A stretch of 64,000 bases of DNA from the NCBI GenBank assembly GCA_023515745.1, contig JALECJ010000256.1, positions 682,001 through 746,000 of the forward strand. Direction: 5' to 3'. The DNA comes from Amoeboaphelidium protococcarum. Its lineage: Eukaryota; Aphelidiomycota; Aphelidea. The position numbers were made by a program, and so were the translations under genes. The notes beneath the pieces are model-generated. The model was not told the origin of the DNA and made no database searches. It saw nothing but the letters and a program-made list of their open reading frames with translations. Shown here piece after piece: positions 11,611 through 24,063 of this stretch. Every line of letters begins with the position of its first letter. The stretch's first letter is position 1.

Positions 11611-13956
11611 ATGTTGAACTTTGTGAGGGTGCCAGCTACTGCACAAAATGAGGCAGAAAATCTTGTATAAGACAATGTTGGATTAGTAGCCTTAAAAAAT
11701 GTTCTGTATTCAACAGGAGGAACAATCACATTTCCATCTAATATCCGTATTATCGATCAAGATGTCAAAGTTGCTATAATATTCTGCTAAACTTAATTAT
11801 TTGTAATAAGCAAGCAGTCTATGATGGTTATAAAGACTATTGAACTCAAGTCTTCCCTTGCCAATAATATACAAAAAGTACTGTGCTGCGATTTGAGTAG
11901 AGTTGTCACGTTCCATGATTTGGAAATAGTTGAATCTGATTTAAGGGTGCAATTAGAGTTTCCTTTCCCTGTGAAGTAAGCGTGCGTATGGATACCGCCA
12001 AGTCTTGCTGTGAATGGTAATAGAATTACTTTTGATCCGTATCATTTGCCCAAGTTGTTGGTTCTATCTGCTAATGATACGCTATACGTTTACGATTTCG
12101 ATGTTTAATCGTGCATGGTAGATGTATGCTCGCCAGTGAATTAGATTAATGTCATGTCTGATAATCCCCTCAATTTTTGGAAAGATATCAAATGCAATCC
12201 ATACAGTAATTCGCTCTAGGTAATGTTAGTTGGTTCTTGTCACAGTGAAATGTATTTGATACTTTTGAAAAAGTCAGAGATGTCTATGGACTCATCCTAT
12301 CCCAATATAGCTCAAAATTCATTACTATTTAGATTTAGACATCCCGACCTCTAATTTGATGACGATGGTGCGTACGAGTAATCATCGATTGATCAGTTGT
12401 AATTTTATGGCAAGCACGAACTTGTATGGACCTCTGGCGTGTCTGTAGGCGCCTGGAGGATTGAAGATGCCGTCAAGACTCCGCAATCATCTCCGTAGAA
12501 GAAACGTGGCTCTGTAGAGTCTTTTCTAGTTGAAGTTCCGCCTACTATTATCAATTCATATCGCGATTGTACATTAAATTTGCAGAGTTCTACTCAGCTA
12601 ACGTGTTTAAATGAGAAATCAATGTCTTTAAGCGTCTTTTAAGTTTAAAGAGATTCTAGTCAGTGTTTGGAATTGGATTTATAAATGTAGCGTTAGTGGA
12701 CTTAGAAGAGTAGTAATGTTTCGCATGTTAAAGTTGCTCATGATGGCCAAGTACTGGTAGGATCGGTTGATGGTATGTTGCGAGTGTATGGTGGAGATTG
12801 GGTATTTTCAGACTCATCATCAACACTATAACCTTAGAGTGAGTTTAAAGTTTCAGAGCATCCGATAACGTCTACTATGTCTGTGAAATAGAGAATCAAG
12901 TAATTTAATGTGGATTAATATTTGGTTCTTGGCACAAAGAGTGGATAATGTGTGGTGACATCTTATCCGCCTGATAAAGTATTACACACTTTCAATGTGT
13001 GCAGTTAAAGAATTGCTGCTATAACAAACGTTTATGTGCCAGAGTCTTACGTGATTAATCCTCAGAATATTGCAGAGAATATCAAGTCTTCCACCAAGTC
13101 GAGTATACAGAATAATCATTTCATCAGACAGTTCTTAAAGTCTTGTTTAGCTATATCTGAAAACAATGTTCTGCATGTATTGGATGTTAATCATTCAAGA
13201 GTTTTACTGACTGTGCCTCTGTCTCATGTTTATTCTGATGACTTTGTAATTTCTGATATCAAGTTTGTATTATTTGAAGGGCACAAAGATCCTCATAGAG
13301 ACTGTTTAATGATGATAATCTACACCGACAATTGGAATAAAGAGTATTCTGACTTCTGGTACGTTGCAGCGAATTAGATTACTCATTTGAGAGAGTTGCC
13401 TCCCTACGTGGCCTAATCCTAGAGCTTGACCGTGTTTAGTCATTTATCTTCTGTTCTTTAGAAGAATGTAAAGCTGCAAAGTGGTAACAATCTTTGTATT
13501 GACGCTTCGATCTAAAGTGGATAGCTAAGCTTATCCTTGAATCTAAGAAGAATCTAATCATCTGGACAGGTTAATGATTTTGAAGCCAAATGCATTACTT
13601 AACTGATTGAGTAAATTCATGTACTGGGCATTGATACGGATTTAGATAGAATACTGCGCGAGTAATTAGAATTATCTGAATCTCCGGTTGGACAGTGCAT
13701 AGTGCTGCAGACTGTAGACAAATAATACCCGATTGTACATTTGAATTCGATGACTCCCGCAACTCGTGTTGCTATCTGCATAGCGTTACTCAAGTTGCTT
13801 TCTACTAGCAGTAGATTCCAAAATATGAGTTCGTTCCTATAGGCGTTTGCATAATCTCAACCTGATTTGGAAATGTTGAGCAATTACATCCTGCAAGAGG
13901 GTCGTCTGCCTGATCAACAACCGTCCATTGTTATTGCTGATTAGATACGCCGTTGA
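11611..13956 (+). CDS. Unrecognised 781-aa protein, possible beta-propeller N-terminal half
   Basis: A single open frame from ATG 11611 to TGA 13954-13956 containing many in-frame TAA/TAG codons and no UGA. The first ~480 residues have repeated short hydrophobic beta-strand blocks with blade-like features (VLVGSVDGMLRVYGGDW; LLVLSANDTLYVYDFD), suggesting a divergent WD40/propeller. The C-terminal third is helical. No signal peptide or membrane span is evident. Architecture of this kind occurs in nucleoporins, Pol I/III initiation factors and vesicle-tethering proteins, but I cannot assign one. The frame extends upstream to ATG 11374; I chose 11611 because the intervening 80 codons are low-complexity. 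Confidence 0.75.
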
Positions 13957-14301
13957 AACTTGTGCATATAATTTAAATTTATGTAATTACTCTTAAGATC
14001 TATACCGGTATGAATTATACTCATAATGCCTTTGCTATTCAAACTATATACCTTCATCAATGACTGGTAGAATTCAACAGTGTCATGTGAATCGCAAATC
14101 ATCAGGAGTCTCGCCTTGAAGCGCGTCGTGTGAAAAGTCAATCCAATCTTGTTTCACGCTTGTTTCTCACTCACAACATCATTTCATCTCTGGCGAAAAC
14201 AATCTTCTCTTTAAGGAGCATTGTTTTATCAGCCAGGCCTATCACAATATTACTAGATATCAGCCATTAAACTGTCTGAGTAGCTATAACAATTATAAGA
14301 A
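13957..14301. other. Intergenic region
   Basis: 345 bases between two same-strand genes. It allows short minus-strand ORFs only. A GAACAATGA-type spacer and an AT-rich stretch near 13970-14050 are the only visible features. Confidence 0.4.
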
Positions 14302-15630
14302 ATGGAAGCGAATGAAGTGTAAAAGTCTTTAAGTGGTTCAGGATAAAGTTAGAGTGCTCTTGATAATAATTATAAGTCAACGTCTCTGAGCTCAAGCATG
14401 TCTGAAGCCTTTGCCATAAGATCTGGCAATGGCGATTTGGATTAGAAGGTACCACAATCAAGTGTCAGTCCATCCATTGCGATTTAAACGGGACTATAGC
14501 AGAGCGAAGTAGATAGCGCCATTTAGCAGCAAAGAAACCCACCATAAACGTTCGGCGGATTTTTATGGGAGATTCTGGTGGGATCGCCTCCACAGCCCTC
14601 AAGCCGGTCCACTCCTCGTGTTGCATCTCCAGATTCAGGCTAGAATAACAATGTGACTGTAAGTGGCGGGAATGTCGGTATAGAACCATCGCAGTGGACT
14701 ATGGTTGGTGGTGGCGGTAATAGCGATGCGCAAGACTAAACAGATTCTCGGTAAAGCCCTACAAGTCGACCAGTATAAAGTCTTGATTCTCATCCAGATC
14801 ATGGTCTTCTGGATGGGACATATAGCTATTTGTCATCAGTGGTTGGCGGGGCATCAGCACTGCTCGGACTATCGCCTACAAGTGAGACCGCTAATGTATT
14901 AGCACAGCCATCATCTCCATAAACGGATATCATTTGGGATAATGAAATTCAACTCGTTGGTTAGGATGATTCTGCTGATACTCCTATTATGAACATGGAG
15001 TTGGCTAATGCTCTTCGTCGTCGCATACCATCAAGATTTAGAGAGTATAACAAGTATCAGTTAATATTCTCTCTGCAATAGCATGGGGCATCTCTGAACA
15101 CACTGTATCAAAAGTGTGCTTATTTTCGAGACTATCAAGCGGATAGTCCATCGATATGTCCATCATTTCTTCTCATTCAAGATGATGGTAACTCGATATT
15201 TGGTGCATACACCACCGAGATGTGGAAGAGTCATAGTGGCAGTGGCACAGCTGAAGAGACGAGACAGCAGTTGGCCTATTCATCATCATCCCCTCTAAGT
15301 CGCAGCAAGTATGGCACACTTACCAGTGGCCGGTCATATTACGGTTCAGGTGAGTGTTTCCTCTTCAAGTGGATCTCTGATGATTAAACATCCAAAAGTT
15401 CATTAATACCTTATGAATGGACGCAAAAGAATGACTACTTCATGCTGAGTGAATCTGATTTTATGGCGATGGGCAGTGGTGATGGCAAATTTGGCATATT
15501 CATAGACCATGAACTGTATCGGGGATTCACTTCTAACGCACCAACGTTTAGTAATACTACTCCTTTATGCACGGATGCGGTCAAGGGCGAGTTTAAAATT
15601 GTCAATATGGAAATTTGGGGAATGCTGTGA
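14302..15630 (+). CDS. OXR1: TLDc-domain protein (OXR1/NCOA7 type)
   Basis: A single exon of 442 residues. Residues 1-230 are Ser/Gln/Gly-rich and probably disordered. The C-terminal half (about 236-442) is a TLDc domain: LANALRRRIPSRFREY, QLIFSLQQHGASLNT..Y, SFLLIQDDGNSIFGAYTTE.W, ECFLFKW, YFMLSESDFMAMGSGDGKFGI, and the terminal VKGEFKIVNMEIWGM with the classic WG before the stop. TLDc proteins protect against oxidative damage and regulate the V-ATPase. The domain ending at the very C-terminus is typical for OXR1. Many Gln residues of the linker use TAA/TAG. Confidence 0.93.
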
Positions 15631-16053
15631 TTAACACTTGTGAAGTATAAATGCACTTGTAGATAGAATCTTGTTATTTCAAAAATTTAATAACTCTGAT
15701 TAGCTCTCGAAAATGAGATTATTATATCACGGCGGTGGTCACAAAGACTCTTTGAGGAAACATGATAGACATAAGGACACCTGCCACAGCGAGAAGCCTA
15801 CAGTATATTTTAGATAAGTTTTGGCTATAGCATCTTGTAACTACAAATTAATATTTTTGGATTTTTAACACATTGTGACACTTAAGAGTATTGTGATTAT
15901 CGTTTGTACGCATTGTATTACATGCTTGACCTATAAAATTGATCTGCTCGTGTTACACCACCTATTGTGTATTTCTCGACTTCCCTAAAGGCTCATTGTA
16001 AACAACTTATATTCTCCTAATCGTACTTTAATTTCGATATTAACAGTAATTAA
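15631..16053. other. Intergenic region, 5' part of duplicated unit
   Basis: From about 15723 onward this sequence is clearly similar to 17587-17919, including GCGGTGGTCA(C/T) and the stretch around CTTTGAGGAAACA. It is the upstream region carried along with the duplicated secreted-protein gene. No ORF is seen. Confidence 0.6.
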
Positions 16054-16950
16054 ATGAACTTAAGCATTGTAATTTTGGCTGCTATAGCTTCATCGTGTTA
16101 GGGTCAGCGTTCAGGTTGGGGTGGCAACACTGGTGAAAGTAGTCTTTACAATCAGTGTATGTCTGAAACCTACCAAGAATGCGCTCAATTTTACAGAGGC
16201 AATGTAAATGCTATTGTGTCATAATGTGAAACTTACGCTGACCAATGCCAGAGAGCTTCTCAAGGCTCGGGACAGTGGCCTCAACGTTTCAGGTGCGAGG
16301 GTTCGTCTGCCGACTGTCAAGTTGGCACACCTAGGCCTCCTTCTGGTGACTCAAGGCCTAAGGCAATTGCCCCTCCTGGTGCTAACATGACTAATTATGA
16401 AGTATGCTTGAGCCGGTCCTTCGGCCCATGCAACACGTGTTACGACGGGTAATACGAGTTGAAAGACCAGTATTGTTGGCCATATTTCCAAATTTGTGTG
16501 GATGTTTCATATGGGAAACAACCTATGCCGTCCCCTTTCTCATGTCTTAGATGAAATGACTATGAATGGTGCCCATTATTGATTTCACTTAAATTAACGT
16601 TGACGCTTGTGTGAAAGTACAGTACATACTAGTTTCCATCGCTGATAATCTTGGAACTGCCCATACTATATTGAATGACGTAGCTAAAGATTATAATTTC
16701 TCAAATGTATCAATTTTCCATGCTTTCAACAAAATCTTTATGGTGTGCTTCAGAGTCTAGCAGTTTCACATTCCCCATGCTGAAAGATGTTTAGTCTTTA
16801 ACTTACATATATTGTATACTGCAGCAAAGAAGATAATGAAATAGATCAAGTGTTATGTAGTCTGTCTGAACCTTAGTAAATCGCGAAAGTATCTCGGTAT
16901 ATAATAGATGACCCCCAATTAGAATTTCCACGCTCAGGAGCGCTACTTCA
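15723..16950 (+). repeat. Tandem duplication unit, copy 1
   Basis: A unit of about 1.23 kb containing the Cys-rich gene at 16054 with its 5' and 3' flanks. The second copy is at about 17587-18815, offset 1866 bases at the start codons. Matching non-coding landmarks include the leader motif near 15735/17600, ACATGCTTGACC(T/A)ATAAA near 15920/17780 and ACAAAATCTT near 16730/18601. Boundaries are approximate because they were set by eye. Confidence 0.7.
16054..16554 (+). CDS. Secreted cysteine-rich protein, copy A
   Basis: A single exon of 166 residues with a clear signal peptide (MNLSIVILAAIASSCQGQ). It has 13 cysteines, all conserved in position with copy B at 17920. The middle (RCEGSSADCQVGTPRPPSGD, then IAPPGANMT) is nearly identical between copies, while the stretch after it differs at most non-Cys residues. 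This pattern fits a disulfide-stabilised extracellular protein under diversifying change. I know no family; a wall, adhesive or host/prey-interaction role is only inference. Three TAR codons are read as Gln and the stop is TGA. Confidence 0.8.
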
Positions 16951-17919
16951 ATCATGTTGATAATCCTCTTCAAGTTTCAATTCACATCGGATCACATAGA
17001 TAAATGGCCAATTGTGTAAATTTGAGTCTGCTTGTACTCTTATTTTCATCTTTGCACACCAGGTCGCATACATGAATGCGGAGCGCCAAAGTCAATCATT
17101 CGATATTACATTTCATTGAATGACATAATCTCTCGGCTTAACTCGAGAATAGCACTCACCACGATCCAGCGCAGACTGCACTTTTGGTAGGAGACCAAAT
17201 CATACCAGACCTAGAGAAATCTCAGCATTGCCATTTAATTAAGACTTAACGCGTAAAATACTGCAATAAAGTACCGTAATTTCGCATCGTTCAATAATGA
17301 GTTGTCGACGAAAGATTTAAATACGAGTTTAGAAACAAATAGAATGATAAACAAGAGCTCGATCAACTTGAAACGGATGACCCCACTATATGTACGTTCT
17401 GTCGTTAAAACACGAGTAGGTGCTGATCTTGCGCCACGCTGAGTATTAGATTATGAAACATGAGGGAGCTTTTAAAAATCTTGATTAGCACTATTAAAAG
17501 CTGATAATAACATCGATTTATGGAGCTAGCTTCACTTTGAGACCGGTAGACCGGACCGTGGGGAGTGCTACTCAGGATACTGATTTTTTATCGCGTCGGT
17601 GGTCATAATGACACTTTGAGGAAACAGGATATACATTTAAGGACATCTGACACAGCGAGGAGCTTATCTTTTAAACACTTTTTGGCTATAACATCTCGCA
17701 ACTACAATTTGATATAATGAAGTTATTACATCGTGACACTAATAGTAATGTGATGGTCGTGTGTATGCTGTGTATCACATGCTTGACCAATAAATTGATC
17801 TTTCGAGCGTCACACCACCAATTGAATATCAGATGCTTCGCTTGAGCTCATAATGATTACTCATGTTCTTATTTCTGCAATCCTTTATTTCCCATTTTTA
17901 ATTTCAACTAACAATCAAA
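16555..17919. other. Gene-free spacer between the two Cys-rich gene copies
   Basis: 16555-16950 is the 3' flank of copy 1 and is repeated after copy 2. 16951-17586 is unique, AT-rich and without any ORF I can support. 17587-17919 is the duplicated upstream region of copy 2. A short near-palindrome (GACCGGTAGACCGGACC) lies near 17540-17556. Confidence 0.5.
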
Positions 17920-18815
17920 ATGAATTTTAGCATTGTAATTTTGGCTGTTATAGCTTCATCGTGTTAAAGTTCAGGTTGGGTTGGCAACACTGGTGGAAAT
18001 AGCCTTTACGATGAATGTATGCTTGAAACCTACCAAGAATGCACTCAATTCATCTAAGGAGATTTAGATTGGTTGAAATAAGTGTGTGAACCATACGCGG
18101 ATCAATGTCAGAGAGCGTCTCAAGGCATAGAAGAATGGCCTTACCGCTTCAGGTGCGAGGGCTCGTCTGCCGAGTGTCAAGTTGGCACACCCAGGCGTCC
18201 TTTTGGTGACTCAATGCCTAAACCAATTGCCCCTCCTGGTGCTAACATGACTACTAATGAGATATGCATGCGCCTAACTTATAATCAATGCAGCGAATGC
18301 TATGGAGCGGATCTTGACGCGAAAATGGATATCTGTTTAGATTTTACAGTGGTTTGCTACAGAGTTTCAATGGGTTAAGAACCAATGCCGCCATCTTTTA
18401 CATGTCCATTGTGAAGTTGATGATTTATGGTTAATTTCATCACATTGAGAATTGACCGATGCTGACATATTATGTTTGAAACTGTATAGCAGTACCTACA
18501 GCTGGTACGCGTCGCACTGTTCTACATTTTTTCAATGACACTGTGATTATAATAATAATATCGATACTGTTTGTCATATCATAATTTGTTACATGCTTTT
18601 AACAAAATCTTCTGAAATGCTACAAAATATCACAATTCAACTCCACCATGCTAAAAGATGTTGGCTTTTGATGAACTTTTATATTACAATAACAAAGAAG
18701 AAAATTAATGGCAACCAGGTATGGTGTGATCGGTCAGAACCTTAAAAACATGCGGTCGTGCCTCCGTATAAGATCGATAATCGAAACTCGAATTTTCACA
18801 CCCAAGGAGAGTGTG
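17587..18815 (+). repeat. Tandem duplication unit, copy 2
   Basis: The second copy of the ~1.23 kb unit described at 15723. Same order: leader, Cys-rich gene, 3' flank. Scattered substitutions and small indels throughout the non-coding parts show that the duplication is old enough to have diverged. Confidence 0.7.
17920..18414 (+). CDS. Secreted cysteine-rich protein, copy B
   Basis: A single exon of 164 residues, paralogue of the gene at 16054. It has the same signal peptide type (MNFSIVILAVIASSCQ), the same 13 Cys positions and the shared core RCEGSSAECQVGTP and IAPPGANMT. The segment from about residue 115 to the end is strongly diverged apart from the cysteines and a PMPP/SF.C ending. 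In-frame TAA codons at residues 16 and near 55-65 are read as Gln. Only the part after the last upstream TAR looks open under the standard code, so a standard-code annotation would miss the signal peptide. Confidence 0.8.
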
Positions 18816-19112
18816 GTCGTCAATTTAGTTTCAGCTCCAACAACCCGAAAATGCATTCAGAAACTCATTTAAAGGTTTTGCTTTTGAGTGTATTCAATGT
18901 GCCATGACGTGGTGGTGTTTATGTCTGAGTCATCGTTATAATAGAAAAACTCTTATACTGACGAACCGTCTGTCTTCCTATAGATCCGTGTTAAACTGGT
19001 GTGAACAGCACGAAGATTATGAGTACTTACAATAATCTTGCTTCTACAAATTCTGCCTAATGTACAGACGATATATTATACTTTATGAAGCCTGTCATAC
19101 ATATCAAGGCCG
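18415..19112. other. Intergenic region
   Basis: 18415-18815 is the duplicated 3' flank. 18816-19112 shows no supported gene. A possible splice acceptor (TGTACAG near 19068-19074) precedes the small coiled-coil ORF at 19113, so an undetected upstream exon cannot be excluded. Confidence 0.4.
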
Positions 19113-19355
19113 ATGAACAATCGCCAATCGATTGATTAACTTAGTGACCGAGTGACGGGTGTTGCAAATGAAATGAAGCTGATGAATGAGCAGGCTCAAT
19201 TTGAAAGCAGCAAAATTTAATCCAAGCTTGATTTACAAGCTGAAAAGTTGGGATTATTTGATGAAAAAGCTCAATTTGAACGTAAAATTACGTAATAAAT
19301 GATACGAGGGTTAGCTACTTAAATGGAGGAAATAAAATCTGCTATTAAGAAGTGA
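19113..19355 (+). CDS. Small coiled-coil protein (80 aa) or last exon of a larger gene
   Basis: An open frame of 80 codons from ATG 19113 to TGA 19353-19355 with five in-frame TAR codons read as Gln, so it is invisible under the standard code. The whole product is a strongly predicted helix with heptad spacing (QLSDRVTGVANEMKLMNEQA ... KLDLQAEKLGLFDEKAQFER ... MEEIKSAIKK). Similar short parallel coiled coils occur at protein C-termini. An in-frame TGA lies upstream, so it either starts here or is spliced. I do not recognise a family. Confidence 0.5.
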
Positions 19356-19753
19356 CTAATTGATGTAATTTAATAGTAATGGTTTTATCATAACGCAATT
19401 TAGCTTATCACCTGTTTCTTTGGTCAATTGACGCGTGAAGTGCAGTGTTGCATTACGATCGGCGTGTTTCTTGTTTCAATTTAGCAAAGATCAATTCTAC
19501 ACGGGAGCAGAGACTCAACGTTGTGAAGAATTGACAGATGCACGAATTGGGGACAGTGATAGCCTGGCAATAGTGTGAAGCGTTAATATTTTAATTGAAT
19601 CATGAAAGCTATGCCGTATAGAACAGGAAATCTAGTCTCATGTTAATATTATCGTTCTCTCCCTGTATTTATATGAGCAATTTCATCGTTCCGCGTCGCT
19701 TCCCTTTCTTTCACAAATCATACACCTTTTCACTTAAGAACAGAACATTCATC
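19356..19753. other. Intergenic region / proteasome gene promoter
   Basis: 398 bases with an ACGCGT-type element (TTGACGCGTGAAG near 19428-19440) and a pyrimidine-rich tract just upstream of the proteasome start. No supported ORF; a 70-codon ORF from 19640 runs into the proteasome exon in another frame. Confidence 0.4.
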
Positions 19754-20537
<784 letters not shown>

Positions 20538-20751
20538 ATCTGACATTGCAAAGGCGATTGTATTTTTCTATTCAGCTTTTTGCACTTTCATCGAATGAGT
20601 CACGTTATCGATAAAGGAGTCTTCTGTGCGACACCTAGTATTTGCTTTTAGTGAACGCGCAGCTCGTCTTTTAATTTCCTGCCTCTAGAGGAAACTTCGA
20701 GCGCGATACAGCGAGACATCGATTACTTCCTTAGCAATTAAACTAGATATA

Positions 20752-21402
20752 ATGAGTGGTGGAGACAGCGAAGAGAGTATAACTACATTTAAAATACTGC
20801 TTATTGGCAGCTCTGGTACTGGAAAGTCATCGCTGCTCCTCAGATTTACAAATGATACATTTCTTGAGGATGAAATGTCAGCCACAATTGGTGTGGATTT
20901 TAAAGTCAAGTTTTGGAATGTTCCAACTCAATCTCAATAAACTGGTGCTAGTAATAAGATTAAACTAACTCTCTGGGATACAGCCGGTTAAGAGCGATTT
21001 AGGACGCTCACCTCCTCTTATTATCGTGGCGCACATGGAGTGATTCTTGTATACGATGTCACTAATCGGGAATCTTTTGATGCTCTCTGGGATACGTGGC
21101 TACCTGAGCTGGAAACATTTTCATCTCCGAATGCACCAAACATTAAAATGATTGTGGGGAATAAGATTGATCGAGATGCAGAACGTGTCGTGAGTCGTGA
21201 AGAAGGCCTGGAGGCTGCCAAGAATCACGGTGCTCTATTCCTAGAGTGTAGTGCTAAAACCAAAGTGGGTGTATAGTAGGCATTTGACGAGCTATGTCTC
21301 AAAATTTTAGAGAATCCAAAGGTTTGGGACGCAAAAGTTAGAGAGACTCTTCGCATTAACACTAATGCACAACAGGATGACGATGGTTCTTGTGCATGTT
21401 GA
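20752..21402 (+). CDS. RAB18: Rab18-like small GTPase
   Basis: A single exon of 216 residues. P-loop [14 protein letters not shown], switch [11 protein letters not shown], switch [32 protein letters not shown] and base motifs NKID and ECSAKTK match Rab18. A ~10-residue insert (around TQSQQTGASNK) separates beta2 and beta3. The C-terminus CSCAC-type ending (CAC) allows prenylation. Rab18 functions at lipid droplets and ER contacts. The catalytic Gln of DTAGQE (residue 80) is encoded by TAA at 20989-20991, direct evidence for UAA = Gln. The gene ends 45 bp from the convergent Aurora gene. Confidence 0.94.
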
Positions 21403-21447
21403 ATAGTCTTTATGCGATACATTGAATTTTCATATATACAGTTCTTA

Positions 21448-22501
21448 TCATTCTTCATCGTCATCTTTCTTGCTATATTTGACAATCCATGGATGCTTCA
21501 GCACTTCTTCCAATGGGATACGATCAGGTGGATCATGGCGCAATAACTTAGAAATCAAATCTCTCGCCTCTGGACTTACTGTGGATGGAAATCTAATGTC
21601 CACCTGGGTGATACGTTTATATGTCTCCTTAGCACCGGACTCCTCAAATGGTGGAGATCCAACCAAAAACTCATAGCACAACACACCGAGAGACCATAAA
21701 TCAACTTACTGCGTGTGCTTGTGGCCTTCAATCATCTCAGGAGGCAGGTAATCTAAAGTACCACATAGAGTACCGCGTCTGTTTGAAGGAGCATGTACAG
21801 ACCACCCGAAATCAGACACCTTCAGTTCTCCATTCAGACCGAGCAACAGATTCTCCGGCTTGATATCACGGTGAATGATGTGCTTAGAATGCAGATAGAC
21901 CAAAGCACTGGCCATTTGTGCAATGTACTTTGCAGCAGTTGGCTCAGGAAATCTTCTCACCTTACGTAAAATCTTGTACAACTCGCCTTGAGCAGCAAAT
22001 TCCAAGATCAAGTACACACGCTCAGAATCATAAAAGTACCCATACAATCTCAAGATATTAGGATGTCTACCTACAAAACATATTATATATAACACCGATG
22101 AAATATAATTAAGTAAGATCTACCTCAAGTGTGATTAAATTTCAATTTCGCGTCTCAGCTGTTTCTCAACGTTGTTATCAATGAGCTCCTACTTGAACAG
22201 AACTTTCAGGGCAACAATGTAGCCAGACGTCTTCTCTCTTGCCAAGTACACATGTCCAAATTTACCACGACCCAGTGGACGGCCAATGTCAAAATCTTTC
22301 AATGAGAACTGCTTAATGTTCTCTTTCTGAGGGTCCTCTTACGGAGATGAAGTTTGCGGCTGTCCAACCTTGGCGTTAGCAGCGCCCTTCCTAGAAGGAA
22401 CTCCAACAGGAGGTGGCATAAAGTTTTCCTACATGTCACCGTAAGCAAGAAGTTGACATCAAAAATATTTTTAGTTAAAGACATACCTTCTAACCAGGCA
22501 T
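21448..22501 (-). CDS. Aurora-family Ser/Thr kinase
   Basis: Exons 22501-22487, 22428-22124 and 22066-21448 give 312 residues. The 5-residue first exon is MPGQK. Kinase motifs: [48 protein letters not shown] then [10 protein letters not shown], which is the Aurora activation loop with its T-loop Thr. The N-terminal extension before the kinase is only about 45 residues and no A-box or D-box is obvious. Aurora kinases control spindle, centromere and cytokinesis. The second intron (22123-22067) is joined using GGTAG; a TGTAG sits 4 nt earlier but would break the frame. The gene is tail-to-tail with Rab18. Confidence 0.94.
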
Positions 22502-23001
22502 AATGCTTAAAGTTGTGTTATAATACTCACGTACAAAATAGTGGGCAACACTGGCTGAGAGAGACGCAAAATTGAAACAAAGTCTGAAACAGAAAATATA
22601 AAGAACGTCACGCGATACTATTGATTAGGAAATACATGGCTGTAAGAGTGCTTGCTCCTGTCTAAGCACGTAAGAAATGTAAAAATTTATTTAACATACG
22701 GAATGTCTCAGCTAAGACTCAAATTATGCTTCAACTTTTCATCAACAACGATTTACTCCATCGATCTGAGGCAAATATTGTTTGATCACAAATGCCAAGA
22801 AATATGACGAAATTCATGTGTGGAGTGAGTGTACAAACAACGGTACGCCGTTCCAACAGACAAACAATGGGATTCTGATGGAACGTCGAATCCAGCCATC
22901 GCCCAGTCTCTGTTTCCCTTTCTCTTGTTAATTCTCACTCTCCTCGTCTGATTTCATAATCAATTATAGTGAATTAGTGACTGTACTTTGAAACAACTAT
23001 C
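22502..23001. other. Divergent intergenic region
   Basis: 500 bases between the starts of Aurora (minus) and the Kre9-like gene (plus). It holds a pyrimidine-rich tract (TCTCTGTTTCCCTTTCTCTTG near 22907-22928) shortly before the plus-strand gene. No supported ORF. Confidence 0.4.
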
Positions 23002-23893
23002 ATGGTGCACTATTTACTTTAGGTTGTGTCAATCATTGCTATTGTTGTAGCGGTTGCTGAAGCAAGTAAGTTTTGTTCCATTATGAGTTTTTATCTCCTA
23101 CTATAAACTATTGTGTTGTGTAGAGTACTTTTACCGCTTGAGAATATTCAATCCAAAGCCTGGTGATGTCTGGTTCACTGGTGATGTGCGAACTGTGGTA
23201 TGGAGACAAGCTTTCATACCTCCACCTCCTGTGCCTCGTACTGTGAACATCTCATTACACCGTGCAAATGACTCGTCTTTCATCAGACCTCTGGTGCAAA
23301 ACTATCCTTTCGATAAATTTGCGTACACTTTCACCGTGCCATATGATCTGGACAGCAACACTGATTACAGAATCTATGTCAGACCTAATCGTCTGTTTCC
23401 TAACCGTCCGAACATGGTTGCCTCAAAGACTCAGCCGTTCACCATTGTCAAGACCAACACCTCATCTGTAAAGTTTGCCTTCCCTACTAATGGTACAAAG
23501 TTTGTTGGTGGTCAGTTCCGTATTGTGCGTTTCACTGTCTAGGGTGATATCACCGATGCTGTTGCCTCCCTGTTTGTCTCTGACACCAAGACTGGCGTCA
23601 TTCCTAATCCGTACCAGATTGCATCCGGTATCCCTGTTACGTAGAAGAACGTTGCTTATGATTGGCAGGTTCCTTATGAGTTCAGATCAAGTACTGGATA
23701 CTAGCTACGTGCCGTAGTCACATTCAAAAATGGCACTTCGCCTGTTACCGGTGTCTCTGATCTGTTTGAAATTGTCTAGCCTGGAGCTGCTAGCAACGGC
23801 ACTATCTCTGTGACCATCATTCCTGGTGCTACGCCTCCAGCGTTGACCGTTTTGCCTGTTGAAGTTGTGTAGACTCCGCCAGTAGTGGCTTGA
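23002..23893 (+). CDS. Secreted Kre9/Knh1-type wall-glycoprotein homologue
   Basis: Exons 23002-23065 and 23124-23893 give 277 residues. The signal peptide (MVHYLLQVVSIIAIVVAVAEA) is split from the mature part by the intron near its end. The mature start FNPKPGDVWFTGDVRTVVW has the P..G..W..G....V.W signature of the fungal Kre9/KNH and Ser-Thr-rich GPI-anchored families. A second similar module begins near TSSVKFAFPTNGTKFVGGQF. Several N-glycosylation sequons (NIS, NDS, NTS, NGT) are present. The C-terminus is Pro/Val-rich but lacks a convincing GPI signal. Fungal members help beta-1,6-glucan assembly; the exact role here is not known. Confidence 0.82.
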
Positions 23894-24063
23894 GTCTAGA
23901 GTTTTTATCCCATGATGATTATTAGTGACGATTGATGTTGATGGAATATAATTAATTTAGTGATGGATCTGAACATTCTGTTTCAGATCTCTTTGTTTTA
24001 AAACTGTCGTGTCTTCTCTTTCACGTAAAGTTCATTTGTACTTGCACGTACCCTCCAATAAAC

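Noticed and set aside
17540-17556. GACCGGTAGACCGGACC near-palindrome as a transposon end or terminator
   Set aside because: Too short and without a partner copy; probably chance.
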